Shown here: positions 35,601 through 43,318 of the stretch, in pieces
How the letters are laid out: each line of letters begins with the position of its first letter
Position numbering within the stretch: the first letter of the stretch is position 1
From: Rhodococcus wratislaviensis
GTDB taxonomy: Bacteria; Actinomycetota; Actinomycetes; Mycobacteriales; Mycobacteriaceae
Reading direction: 5' to 3'
Assembly (NCBI RefSeq): GCF_900455735.1
Contig: NZ_UAUI01000009.1
Coordinates: 62,001-126,000 of the forward strand
DNA length: 64,000 nucleotides
Notes under the pieces: model-generated
The model's database searches: none
The model's input: the letters and a program-made list of their open reading frames with translations, nothing else
Told to the model about the DNA's origin: nothing
Translations under genes and position numbers: made by a program

Positions 35601-37344
35601 ACGGCTCTTCGCGCTGCCGAGGTCGTCGTGGGCGGACTATGCGCCCGGTCTGATCAGTGCCGGCGGCGGAGTGTGGGAACGATCGAGGAAGAGCGTTCCG
35701 ATCAGCGAGGAGGCGCGGCGCGCACTCGGACTGAGCCCCGGGACCTCCGAACTGTCCCCACCCGACCTCGTCCGCGCGATCCTGCAGGCTCCGGTCGATC
35801 TGCTGTGGAACGGCGGCATCGGGACCTACGTGAAGTCGGGCACCGAAACCCATCTCGACGTGGGAGACAAGGGCAACGACGGCGTCCGCGTCGACGGCGC
35901 CGACGTCCGGGCCCGGGTGGTCGGCGAGGGCGGCAACCTCGGCTTCACCCAGCTGGGACGCATCGAATTCTCACGCTCCGGAGGACGAATCAACACGGAC
36001 GCCCTCGACAACTCGGCGGGCGTGGACTGCTCCGACCACGAGGTCAACATCAAGGTCCTGCTCGACGCTCTGGTCAGCGGCGGTCGTCTCGCCGCCGACG
36101 ACCGCGCCGGTCTGCTCGCCGAGATGTCCGGGGAGGTGTCACGTCTCGTGCTCTCCGACAACGTCGCCCAGAACGACGTGCTGGGCACGAGCCGGGCCGA
36201 CGCCACCGCGTCCCTCACGGTGCACGGACGGCTCATCGGCCATCTGGAAAGCCGCTACGGTCTGGACCGCGCCATCGAGGTGCTTCCGTCCAGGAAGGAG
36301 ATCGCCGCCCGGGAGCGCGCGGAGACGGGACTCACCTCGCCCGAACTCGCGACCCTCATGGCGCACGTCAAGCTGGCCCTGAAGTCGGACCTGCTCGCCG
36401 GCGACCTGCCCGACAGCCCGGCATTCGCGGACGCCCTCGCCGGGTACTTCCCGCGCAGGCTCCGGGAGTCCTTCGGCGACGCCGTCGGCGACCATCCGCT
36501 GCGCCGGGAGATCGTCGCAACGGTCCTCACCAACGACGTCGTCGACAACGGCGGCATCACCTACGCCTTCCGGCTGGGCGAGGAGGCCGGAGCGAGCGGC
36601 GCCGACGCCGTGCGGGCCTTTGCGGTGGTGTCGGCCGTGTTCGACCTGCCGTCGCTCCGGCGCGACATCCGGGACGCCGACCTCGACGCCGCGCTCTCGG
36701 ACGACCTCACGCTGTTCACCCGGCGGCTGCTCGACCGTGCGTCGCGCTGGATGCTGACCCGCAGGCCCCAGCCGCTCGCGGTCGGGGCCGAGATCAGCCG
36801 ATTCCGTGACCGCGTCGCGGACCTGACACCGCACGTCGCGGGCTGGCTGTGCGGTGAGGACGCGGAGAATCTCCGGAGTCGCACGGCCGCGCTGGTGGCT
36901 CGCGGTGTCCCCGTGGACCTGGCCGGGCGGGTGCAACTGCTCCTGGATCGGTTCGCGCTGCTGGACATCGTCGAGATCGCCGACATCACCCAGCGCGATC
37001 CCCGCGAAGTGGCCGAGGTGTACTACCGACTCGGGGAGTGCCTCGGGTTGGTGCACCTGCTCGTGGGGGTCTCGCAACTGGGACGGGGAACCAGGTGGAA
37101 CGCGCTGGCCCGGTTGTCGCTGCGCGACGAGTTGTACGACACCGTCCGGGCGCTGTGCCTCGACGTGATCTCGGGCAGTGAGGTGATCGACACGGCGGAA
37201 CAGAAGATCGGGGAGTGGGAGGACCGCAACGCCGCCCGGCTGGCGCGCGCCCGCCACACGCTCGACGCCGTCACGGAATCGGGGGAGCACGACCTGGCCG
37301 CCCTCTCCGTCGCGACCAGACAACTGCGCAGCATGGTGAGGTGA
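32665..37344 (+). CDS. gdh: NAD-dependent glutamate dehydrogenase, large (180-kDa) type
   Basis: A 1559-residue protein, the usual size of GDH-180 enzymes. It oxidises glutamate to 2-oxoglutarate and ammonium with NAD. Order: a long N-terminal regulatory part with ACT-like segments (~1-500), the catalytic region (~690-1090) with the substrate-lysine motif PVGAKGGF near residue 785 and GIGDMSGDVFGN near 935, and a helical C-terminal part. ATG 32665 is chosen because GGAAGG lies seven bases upstream; an ATG at 32635 lacks one. Divergent from the hut operon, it would consume the glutamate that HutG releases. Confidence 0.96.
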   Translation: MRVISTSSHSLERDEQQFSAPEAPVRFRDLYLRAAGHPSADGADPEARDRIANTHLETGWNRNPGTAVVRGINATDPSGIGPAVQIVTDDMALLVESVLLTAARVGAPIEEALHPVLVARRAESGTLTDLLPATDSGTPESWIHVGLRSDTANSLVAALVEALNTVLVDVRRVDRDLARMRELQIQVSEQLDSQSGQDSLSEELREAADFLRWCEAGNFTVLGYARYGADGAPEESLGVLHDREGDRAPATEPGPVLAIGQAALPVSVHRSSYPSVVGVRAGGVEHRFVGAFTPAGRHENVLDIPGAGRRVRALLDRAGFDIDSFSGQAVLQVVQALPLTELFAASPDSLHSALTEVAGITAREHIHLFLRTDVPGESMSALVFIPRDRYNTRTRLAAQRVLLDELDGTAVEYTTNVSEYPLAMVHFTMRVPADTEVTDTRRLEIQRRISRACRTWDDRFHDELDTAERDLLAHYSEHFPEVYKHDFDARRARADLAVFERLTDGAIETRLDANAAEWRFTFFVGGAPASLSDVLPILQSMGVAVLDERPYTVANSRGTVCWMYEFGIRYPSPGPVDDALPGRFTETFAAAWESRAETDSFNELVLRAGLDWRQVEVLRAYARYLRQGGFPYSQNHIATVLGDHPEISQALIRLFAARFDPDGTAECGDLIASLETAIGDVLGLDADRILRAYLNVILATLRTNRYAPSGRERQVLSFKFDPQRIPELPQPRPRFEIYVYSPWVEGVHMRFGAVARGGLRWSDRKEDFRTEVLGLVKAQAVKNSVIVPVGAKGGFVVARPPAPTGDPLRDRDAQRAEGVRCYRSFISGLLDVTDNVDLATGAVIPAQRVVRHDGDDTYLVVAADKGTATFSDIANDVAAQYGFWLGDAFASGGSVGYDHKALGITARGAWESVKRHFREMGVDTQSQEFTAVGIGDMSGDVFGNGMLASPHIRLVAAFDHRHVFLDPNPDAATSFAERERLFALPRSSWADYAPGLISAGGGVWERSRKSVPISEEARRALGLSPGTSELSPPDLVRAILQAPVDLLWNGGIGTYVKSGTETHLDVGDKGNDGVRVDGADVRARVVGEGGNLGFTQLGRIEFSRSGGRINTDALDNSAGVDCSDHEVNIKVLLDALVSGGRLAADDRAGLLAEMSGEVSRLVLSDNVAQNDVLGTSRADATASLTVHGRLIGHLESRYGLDRAIEVLPSRKEIAARERAETGLTSPELATLMAHVKLALKSDLLAGDLPDSPAFADALAGYFPRRLRESFGDAVGDHPLRREIVATVLTNDVVDNGGITYAFRLGEEAGASGADAVRAFAVVSAVFDLPSLRRDIRDADLDAALSDDLTLFTRRLLDRASRWMLTRRPQPLAVGAEISRFRDRVADLTPHVAGWLCGEDAENLRSRTAALVARGVPVDLAGRVQLLLDRFALLDIVEIADITQRDPREVAEVYYRLGECLGLVHLLVGVSQLGRGTRWNALARLSLRDELYDTVRALCLDVISGSEVIDTAEQKIGEWEDRNAARLARARHTLDAVTESGEHDLAALSVATRQLRSMVR

Positions 37345-37373
37345 CACGGGGCGCACCGCGCGATGAGGGCTTG

Positions 37374-37416
37374 CCCGTGCAGTCGGCCGATAGACTGCAA
37401 CGGCCGACTGCACGGG
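37374..37416. terminator. Strong hairpin after gdh / before hutC-type gene
   Basis: Perfect 15-base arms CCCGTGCAGTCGGCC and GGCCGACTGCACGGG around a 13-base loop, 29 bases after the gdh stop. No T-tract follows. It may end gdh transcription. As it also sits just upstream of the GntR gene, an operator or leader function is possible. Confidence 0.65.
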
Positions 37417-37449
37417 AAGTTCATCGGTGTTGCAGAGGGATGGGTGTCA

Positions 37450-38214
37450 GTGGTGGTGGAGATCGCAGTAGTCGACGCGGAGCTGGCTGCGTTGTACAAC
37501 GGACCGGGGACGGAGTCGGCCCCGGCGTACGAACGCGTCAAGCAGCTGATCGTGTCGCAGATCAACGCCGGCCGCTGGCAGGAGGGCGATCAGCTGCCCT
37601 CGGAGAATCAGCTCGTGGGCGCTCTGGGTCTGTCCCGCATGACCATCAACCGCGCGCTGCGCGAACTCAGCGCCGAGGGCCTCGTGGTGCGCCTGATGGG
37701 TGTGGGGACGTTCGTGGCGGCCACGAAGACGGCATCGTCCCTGTTCGAGGTCAAGAACATCGCGGACGAGATCCAGCAACGCGGACACCGCCATCGCACC
37801 GAAGTGGTGTACGTGCGTGAGGAAGACGCCGATCCGGCGAACGCCTTCATCCGGGATTCGATCCGCGGCAAGGTGTTCCACTCGCTGATGATCCACTACG
37901 AGGACGACACACCGATCCAGCTCGAGGACCGGTTCGTCAATCCCGCCGAGGCGCCCGGGTATCTCGACCAGGACTTCACCCAGCAGACACCCAATCACTA
38001 TCTGAGCGTGGAAGCTCCGCTGACGAGGGGCGAGCACGTCGTCGAAGCGATCCTCGCCTCACCCGACGAATGCCGGCTCCTCCATGTCGAGCGCACCGAA
38101 CCGTGCCTGATGATCCGGCGTCGCACATGGTCCTCGCGGGGGCTCGTCAGCGCCGCGCGTCTCGTCCATCCCGGTTCGCGGAATCGGCTCGAAGGGACGT
38201 TCGGGACGGGCTGA
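37450..38214 (+). CDS. hutC: GntR-family (HutC subfamily) regulator, probable hut repressor
   Basis: About 254 residues. A GntR winged HTH (PAYERVKQLIVSQI, QLPSENQLVGALGLSRMTINRALREL, quoted for SRMTINRALREL) spans ~25-85. A UTRA/HutC ligand domain follows, with VNPAEAPGYLDQDF typical of HutC. In other bacteria HutC binds urocanate and represses hut genes. The start is one of several GTG codons at 37444-37456 after AGAGGGA; 37450 gives the best spacing. Its 3' end overlaps the convergent PadR gene by 68 bases. Position next to gdh and hut supports the name. Confidence 0.9.
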   Translation: MVVEIAVVDAELAALYNGPGTESAPAYERVKQLIVSQINAGRWQEGDQLPSENQLVGALGLSRMTINRALRELSAEGLVVRLMGVGTFVAATKTASSLFEVKNIADEIQQRGHRHRTEVVYVREEDADPANAFIRDSIRGKVFHSLMIHYEDDTPIQLEDRFVNPAEAPGYLDQDFTQQTPNHYLSVEAPLTRGEHVVEAILASPDECRLLHVERTEPCLMIRRRTWSSRGLVSAARLVHPGSRNRLEGTFGTG

Positions 38215-38791
38215 CATCGTGTGGGGCGGGCCAGGTGAGGCGGCCCGCGTGGATGTCGGAGATCGTCGACGCGATCCAGGCGAGTTCGCCCCGCGCCGCG
38301 TGGAGTGCGTAGTCCGCTTCGACGACGAACAGCGCAGGCACTCCGTCGTCCAGCACTCGGGTGAGCCGCTCCTGGTCGGATTCGATTCTCGCGGTGAGTC
38401 GCTCGGCGCGTTCGGTCAGCGCGTCGACGGCGCCCGCGCGTCCCAGCGCGCCGAGGTAGCTGATCGCCGCGAAGAACGGGGAGAACTCTCGTGCGGCACT
38501 GCGGATCTGGAGGTCGAGGCGGTTCACGAGTTCCGCGCGTCCGGTGTCGGTGAGGGCGTAGACGGTGCGGGCGGGCCGACCTTCCCGTTGTGCACGTTCG
38601 TGTTCCTCGATCCAGCCGACCGCGGCCAGGGCCGCGACGACATTGTTCAGCGAGCCGCGATTGAGCGGCCACTGGCCCTCCTCGCTGCGGTCGCGCAGCG
38701 TGACCTCCAGTTGGTACGGGTGCATCGGCGATTCGAGGAGCAGGCCGAGCACCGGCAGGACGAGGGGGTTGTCGAGGACGCGTCCGGGCAT
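38147..38791 (-). CDS. PadR-family transcriptional regulator
   Basis: A 214-residue PadR protein. Winged HTH at ~10-85: LPVLGLLLESPMHPYQLE, then the wing GRPARTVYALTDTGRAEL (quoted for YALTDTGR). The C-terminal half is helical. It ends inside the HutC-type gene (68-base antiparallel overlap). An AT-rich stretch with ATATAT next to GGTCTGAATA (around 38797-38818) precedes the start and may be its operator. Target genes unclear; the divergent GT87 gene is a candidate. Confidence 0.9.
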   Translation of the reverse strand: MPGRVLDNPLVLPVLGLLLESPMHPYQLEVTLRDRSEEGQWPLNRGSLNNVVAALAAVGWIEEHERAQREGRPARTVYALTDTGRAELVNRLDLQIRSAAREFSPFFAAISYLGALGRAGAVDALTERAERLTARIESDQERLTRVLDDGVPALFVVEADYALHAARGELAWIASTISDIHAGRLTWPAPHDVSPSRTSLRADSANRDGRDARR

Positions 38792-38928
38792 GGTTGAAAT
38801 ATATCGGTCTGAATAAACTATGACGAAGTGCGCGCTTCGGGCACCATGACCTCGCCTTTGTCACGATTGGGTCACGGCCCGCTACGGTGGATCGTTGACC
38901 ACGACGCCGATCATGAAAGAACAAATTC

Positions 38929-40155
38929 TTGTTACAGAGTGAATCGAAGTTCAGGGCTTATCGTCTTCACGCCGTCGCGCTCCTCGTGGGCGTCCTCTCC
39001 TTGGGGGCGGTGGCCTACCGAGAGTTCGATGCGGCGACGGGCTACCTGATGGACCTCTCCGTGTTCCGCGACGCCGGCTACGCCTTCGTCAGTGGACTGC
39101 CGCTCTACTCCGCGGACTTCCCGAGCAGTTCCGGGTTCAGGTTCATCTACGCACCCTTCGCGGCGATCCTCTTCGCGCCGATGGCGGAGATCGACCCGGC
39201 GGTCCTGCAGGCGCTGTGGTGCGCCCTCAACCTCGGACTCGTGTGGTGGATGGTCAAGGTGGCGCTGTCGAAGCTCGACGTCGGACGCCCCGAACTTCTC
39301 GCTCTGCTGTCCATGGGGCCGGTGCTTCTGCTCGAGCCGATGCGCTCGAACTTCGACTTCGGTCAGATCAACATCATCCTGATGGCGCTCGTGGTCGCCG
39401 ACTGCACCGGTGTGATCCCGAAGCGGTTCCGCGGAGTCGCGATCGGCCTCGCCGCGGCCGTCAAGATCACCCCGGCAGCCTTCCTGCTGGTCCTGCTCGT
39501 CCGCCGCGACTTCCGCTCGATCGGACGATCCCTCGCCACGATCCTGGTTACCGTCGGCCTCGGCTTCTGGCTGCTGCCGCAGTCGTCGATGTGGTTCTGG
39601 ACCACCGAATTCTTCGCCACCGGCCGTGCGGGTGCGCCCGACTTCTTCCGCAACCAGGCCGTCACCGGCGTCATCGCGCGGCTCGGCGCGGAGGGCCGGC
39701 TGGCCAGCATTCTCTGGGTGCTCAGCGCAGCCGTCATCGTGTCCGCCGCGGCGTGGTCGGCGTATCGCTTCACCCGGTCCGGTGAGCACCTGATCGCGCT
39801 GTCGATCGTGGCCCTGGCGTCCCTGCTCGCCGCGCCGTTCGCCGTCACCCACCACTGGGCATACAGCATCCTGTTGATCCCGATCCTGATCGCACCGCAG
39901 TACCGCAGCTGGCGACCCCTGATCGGCACCGCGACCCTGATCTTCCTGATCGGCCCGAACTTCGTCCTGCAGTCCTCGTCGTCCGGCTGGGTGGAGGCGG
40001 CCGTACGTGAGGTGATCGGAAGCTCGCAGTGCCTCATCGCGCTGGTCCTGCTCGGAGCGGCAGTCGTGGCCGCACGGTCCCGCACCCCGCTGCCGGACGT
40101 CGAGACGGACGCCGTGCCCGCGGACGACGACGCGCTGGAGCCCGCCCGCAGCTGA
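38929..40155 (+). CDS. GT87-family polyprenol-dependent membrane glycosyltransferase (DUF2029)
   Basis: A 408-residue membrane protein with roughly 10-11 hydrophobic segments. An early acidic loop contains LSVFRDAGYAF and FRFIYAPFAA, as in the GT87 family (mycobacterial PimE and related mannosyl/arabinosyl transferases using polyprenyl-phosphate sugars). It would act at the membrane on lipoglycan or cell-wall glycan. The frame opens at TTG 38929; no better start was seen. The C-terminal tail is acidic. Exact sugar unknown. Confidence 0.85.
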   Translation: MLQSESKFRAYRLHAVALLVGVLSLGAVAYREFDAATGYLMDLSVFRDAGYAFVSGLPLYSADFPSSSGFRFIYAPFAAILFAPMAEIDPAVLQALWCALNLGLVWWMVKVALSKLDVGRPELLALLSMGPVLLLEPMRSNFDFGQINIILMALVVADCTGVIPKRFRGVAIGLAAAVKITPAAFLLVLLVRRDFRSIGRSLATILVTVGLGFWLLPQSSMWFWTTEFFATGRAGAPDFFRNQAVTGVIARLGAEGRLASILWVLSAAVIVSAAAWSAYRFTRSGEHLIALSIVALASLLAAPFAVTHHWAYSILLIPILIAPQYRSWRPLIGTATLIFLIGPNFVLQSSSSGWVEAAVREVIGSSQCLIALVLLGAAVVAARSRTPLPDVETDAVPADDDALEPARS

Positions 40156-40175
40156 GGCCGCCCCACCCCCCCGGC

Positions 40176-40226
40176 GGGCGAATGTACCTTCCGGCGCCTC
40201 AGGTGCGCCGAAAGGTACATTCGCCC
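40176..40226. terminator. Long hairpin downstream of GT87 gene
   Basis: Arms GGGCGAATGTACCTT-c-CGGCGC and GCGCCG-a-AAGGTACATTCGCCC pair over 21 of 22 positions around a 7-base loop, 20 bases after the GT87 stop. No T-tract. Probable terminator or dispersed palindrome of the type seen at 40563 and 45953. Confidence 0.6.
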
Positions 40227-40273
40227 AGCGCCGAGGAGCCGCGGAGAGGGCCGAGCGGCGCTATCGTCGAGTC

Positions 40274-40555
40274 ATGTGCCGAAACATCACCGAGCTGCGC
40301 GGACTCGAACCGGCGGCCACCGCGGAGGAGATCGAGGCGGCGGCGCGTCAGTACGTCCGGAAGGTCAGCGGAATCCAGAAGCTGTCGGACGCCAACCGTG
40401 AGCCCTTCGAGGAGGCGGTAGCCGTCGTCACCGAGGCCACCACGAAGCTGCTCGCGGCACTGCCGCCGCGGAAGCAGCCGCCGCAGACGGTGCCCCCGCT
40501 GCGACGGCCGGAGGTCCGGGCGCGGATCGCGGCGAAGGCTGCCGCGTCCTCCTAG
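40274..40555 (+). CDS. DUF2277 family small protein
   Basis: A 93-residue protein beginning MCRNI, the DUF2277 hallmark, with QYVRKVSG at ~26-33. A basic tail (ARIAAKAAASS) follows. The family is widespread in actinobacteria and has no assigned function. It is monocistronic between two palindromes and convergent with ipdC. Confidence 0.88.
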   Translation: MCRNITELRGLEPAATAEEIEAAARQYVRKVSGIQKLSDANREPFEEAVAVVTEATTKLLAALPPRKQPPQTVPPLRRPEVRARIAAKAAASS

Positions 40556-40562
40556 CCGGACG

Positions 40563-40603
40563 AACGGGACGCTCGTTGCGTCTGATCGAACGAGCGTCCC
40601 GTT
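40563..40603. repeat. Repeated intergenic palindrome, copy 1
   Basis: Perfect 15-base arms AACGGGACGCTCGTT and AACGAGCGTCCCGTT around an 11-base loop, between the convergent DUF2277 and ipdC genes. The same arms and a nearly identical loop (TGC(G/C)TC(T/A)GATCG core) recur at 45953-46007. Could serve as a bidirectional terminator, but sequence identity between copies points to a dispersed element. Confidence 0.75.
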
Positions 40604-40606
40604 GGT

Positions 40607-41668
40607 TCAGGCGCGCAGGGCGCCGAGCGCGTCGATGCGTTTGATCGCGTCGGCGACGATGCCGTCGATGAGGTCCTTGCACGTGGGCAGGTCGTCGAGC
40701 AGTCCGACGACCTGCCCGGAGGCGAGGACGCCGGCGTGGGTGTTGCCCTCGACGAGCCCGGCCTTGAGCAGCATCGGGGTGTTGGCGGCCATGATGATCT
40801 GCTGCCAGGTGCGGTCGCTGGACTTCTTCATGGCGAGGCCGTCCTTGACGAGGGTCGACCATTTCATGCCGGTCATGGCCCGGAACTTGGACGCGTTGCG
40901 GGCGGCCGCGACCAGGCCGCGCACGTTCCCGGAGTGTTCGAGGCTGTTGACGAGGTCGGTGTTGAGGACCCGGTGGGGCATGCCGTCGACCTTGCGGGAG
41001 ACGGTGGTGTCCTGCAATCCGCGGGCGAGGTATTCCTGTTTGACGGAGTCGGGGACCGTCGATTCCTGGGTGAGCAGGAAGCGGGTGCCCATCGCGACGC
41101 CGGCGGCGCCGTAGGCGAGGGCGGCGGCGAGCCCGCGTCCGTCGTAGAAGCCGCCCGCCGCGACGACGGGGATGTCGACGGCGTCGAGCACCGACGGCAG
41201 TAGCAGCGTGGTGGCCACCGGGCCGGTGTGCCCGCCGCCCTCGCCGCCCTGCACGATCACCGCGTCGGCGCCCCACGACGCGACCTTCTTGGCGTGTTTG
41301 GCGGCACCGATCGACGGTATGACCACCACCCCGGCGGCTTTCAGCTTCGCGATCAGTTCCTGCTTCGGTGCCAGCGCGAACGACGCGACGCGCACGTTCT
41401 CCCGGATCAGCAGGTCGATGCGTTGCGGGGCGTCGGACGCGTCGGCGCGGATGTTGACCCCGAACGGTCTGTCGGTGAGGGTCTTCGTCTTGGCGATCGC
41501 CGCCTCGAGTTCGGCGTACGTCATCGTCGCCGACGCCAGGATGCCGAGACCGCCGGCGTTGGCGGTGCCCGCGACGAGCCGCGGTCCGGCCACCCAGCCC
41601 ATCCCGGTCTGGACCACCGGGTGCTGCACGCCGACCAGTTCGGTCAGCGGCGTTCTGAGACTGCTCAT
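40607..41668 (-). CDS. ipdC: IpdC-type flavin reductase/dehydrogenase (nitronate monooxygenase fold) of steroid C/D-ring catabolism
   Basis: A 353-residue TIM-barrel FMN protein of the NPD/nitronate monooxygenase superfamily: QTGMGWVAGPRLVAGTANAG (quoted for QTGMGWVAG), VQGGEGGGHTG (~residue 140), GAAGVAMGTRFL (~195). The order echA20-ipdA-ipdB-ipdC with ATGA overlaps matches the M. tuberculosis Rv3550-Rv3553 set. There IpdC acts on an indanone-dione CoA intermediate before ring opening. Annotation as nitronate monooxygenase would be generic and less informative here. Confidence 0.9.
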   Translation of the reverse strand: MSSLRTPLTELVGVQHPVVQTGMGWVAGPRLVAGTANAGGLGILASATMTYAELEAAIAKTKTLTDRPFGVNIRADASDAPQRIDLLIRENVRVASFALAPKQELIAKLKAAGVVVIPSIGAAKHAKKVASWGADAVIVQGGEGGGHTGPVATTLLLPSVLDAVDIPVVAAGGFYDGRGLAAALAYGAAGVAMGTRFLLTQESTVPDSVKQEYLARGLQDTTVSRKVDGMPHRVLNTDLVNSLEHSGNVRGLVAAARNASKFRAMTGMKWSTLVKDGLAMKKSSDRTWQQIIMAANTPMLLKAGLVEGNTHAGVLASGQVVGLLDDLPTCKDLIDGIVADAIKRIDALGALRA

Positions 41669-42426
41669 GCCGACACCTCCCGGTCGCGCAGGCTGCGGGG
41701 GTCGAGGACCTCGCGGATCAGCCGCAGTTCTTCGTCGGTGGGTTCGCGGGTCACGCCGGCGTCGGCCAGCCCGGCCACCTCGAACGAGGTGTTGCCGGCG
41801 ACCTGGTCGGCGGTGACGCCGGGGTGCAGCGACAGCGCCCGGAACGTATGGTCGGGTCCGCCGAAGTCGAACACCCCGAGGTTGCTCACCACCCGGTGCA
41901 GGTGATGGAAGCGGTAGGCGGGGTTCTCCGGGTCGATCTGGTCGTAGCCGACACCGGAGACGATGTCGACCTTGTCGCAGAACACCCGTGAGGAGTGTTT
42001 GCCCACCCAGTAGCTGGTGGGGTGGTTGATCGTGTTGCCGGGAGCGCCGCGGACGCCGAACATCTGACGTGTCGGCTGCTGCAGCGGACCGAACGCCGAC
42101 AGGTTCTGGTTGCCGTGCCGGTCGATCTGGTTGGCGCCCATCACCACGTGCCGCCGGCCGGAGGCGACGACGTCGAACACCTTCCGGAACGGCATCCAGC
42201 CCTCGATCGGGGCCTTCGCGCCGACCGCGGGGGTGTCCGCGAAGATCAGGGCCTCGCCGTCGGTGATCAGCAGGTCGGGTTCGGTGGTCAGTCGCGCGAG
42301 CCGGGCGCCGATCAGGGGCAGGGTGGCCATCGGGCTGGCCATGATCTCGCCTGCCCCGGAGAAGATTTCGGCGCACGCGATCGCGCAGTACTCCGCGCGG
42401 GTGACTTCGGTGATCGTCTCGCTCAT
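41665..42426 (-). CDS. ipdB: IpdB, beta subunit of the steroid ring-C hydrolase IpdAB
   Basis: A 253-residue family I CoA-transferase-fold protein, the partner of IpdA. IpdAB hydrolytically opens the last steroid ring (COCHEA-CoA) in cholesterol catabolism. Visible: EYCAIACAEIFSGAGEI at the N-terminus, VMGANQIDRHGNQN (~95-108), and SGVGYDQIDP. Starts overlap with ipdA and ipdC by four bases each. True CoA-transferases keep a catalytic glutamate; the specialised role here is taken from the conserved operon rather than from one residue. Confidence 0.92.
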   Translation of the reverse strand: MSETITEVTRAEYCAIACAEIFSGAGEIMASPMATLPLIGARLARLTTEPDLLITDGEALIFADTPAVGAKAPIEGWMPFRKVFDVVASGRRHVVMGANQIDRHGNQNLSAFGPLQQPTRQMFGVRGAPGNTINHPTSYWVGKHSSRVFCDKVDIVSGVGYDQIDPENPAYRFHHLHRVVSNLGVFDFGGPDHTFRALSLHPGVTADQVAGNTSFEVAGLADAGVTREPTDEELRLIREVLDPRSLRDREVSA

Positions 42427-43313
42427 GCCTGCTCCTCTGCAAATTTCTTCACGGCGGCCTGGTAATCGTCCTCGCTGCCGGACAGGTAGGTGTCGACGAA
42501 CTGCTGCCACGCCTCGGGGGTCTTCGCCGATTCGGCGTAGTGGCGCTGGAACTTCTCGTCGCGGCCGTAGCTGTCTCCGGCGAGGGTGAAGTGGGCGCCG
42601 TTCGGGGCCTCCACCACGCCGTCGACCATCATGCGGTTGAGGATGAGGTTCTGCAGCGGAACGGTTTTCACCAGTTCCTCGGTCTCCACCACGCGTTCGA
42701 CGGAGACGAACCGCTTCTCGGCGGCCGCGCAGTACAGGTCGTCGAAGTAGGGGTCGACGCCGGTGTAGGCGGCGTTGCCGTGCTTGTCGCCGAGGTTCAG
42801 ATGTACCAGTGCCGCATCGAGTTTCAGGGCGGGCATCGCGATCAGCGTCTCCGACTTGCCGGACGCGTCCGGGTAGGGGGAGGTGACGGTGCGCAGTTCG
42901 TCGCCCCAGAAAGCCCGGACGTCGGAGCCGAGCCCGGCGCGGATCGGCAGGAACGGCAGCCGGGCGGCGGCGGCCTCGAGGCCGCACTTGACCATGCCCT
43001 CGTCCATTTCGCGGACCTCGATCTCACCCGCGGTCCGCGCCTTCGCGAACCACGGGTCGTAGAACGGGGCCGAATCGAGGGACACGAAACCGTAGTACGC
43101 CTTCCTGACCTTGCCCGCCGAGCACAGCAACCCCAGGTCGGGGCCGCCGTAGGTGACGACGGTGAGGTCGGTGACGTCCGAGCGCAGCAGCGCCCGGACC
43201 AGCGCCATCGGCTTGCGGCGCGAACCCCAGCCGCCGATGCCGATGGTCATGCCGCTGCGCAGTTCCCCGACCGCGTCGTCGAGCGACATCCTCTTGTCGC
43301 GCTTGCTCGCCAT
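42423..43313 (-). CDS. ipdA: IpdA, alpha subunit of the steroid ring-C hydrolase IpdAB
   Basis: A 296-residue CoA-transferase-fold alpha subunit. The N-terminal SGMTIGIGGWGSRRKPMAL (quoted for IGIGGWGSRRKP) is the nucleotide/CoA loop. ALVHLNLGDKHGNAAY (~residue 185) and YFDDLYCAAAEKRFV follow. With IpdB it forms the hydrolase that cleaves the ring from cholesterol C/D-ring degradation. It begins 5 bases after the echA20 stop and overlaps ipdB. The order and lengths fit the mycobacterial operon. Confidence 0.92.
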   Translation of the reverse strand: MASKRDKRMSLDDAVGELRSGMTIGIGGWGSRRKPMALVRALLRSDVTDLTVVTYGGPDLGLLCSAGKVRKAYYGFVSLDSAPFYDPWFAKARTAGEIEVREMDEGMVKCGLEAAAARLPFLPIRAGLGSDVRAFWGDELRTVTSPYPDASGKSETLIAMPALKLDAALVHLNLGDKHGNAAYTGVDPYFDDLYCAAAEKRFVSVERVVETEELVKTVPLQNLILNRMMVDGVVEAPNGAHFTLAGDSYGRDEKFQRHYAESAKTPEAWQQFVDTYLSGSEDDYQAAVKKFAEEQA

Positions 43314-43318
43314 CGATG

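Noticed and set aside
32686..35853. 1055-codon open frame antisense to the glutamate dehydrogenase gene
   Set aside because: It mirrors the codon structure of a clear GDH in a high-GC genome. Its product is Arg/His/Val-biased with no domain.
37363..37449. Upstream extension of the HutC-type protein to 37363
   Set aside because: It would translate the perfect hairpin and lacks an RBS; family homology begins later.
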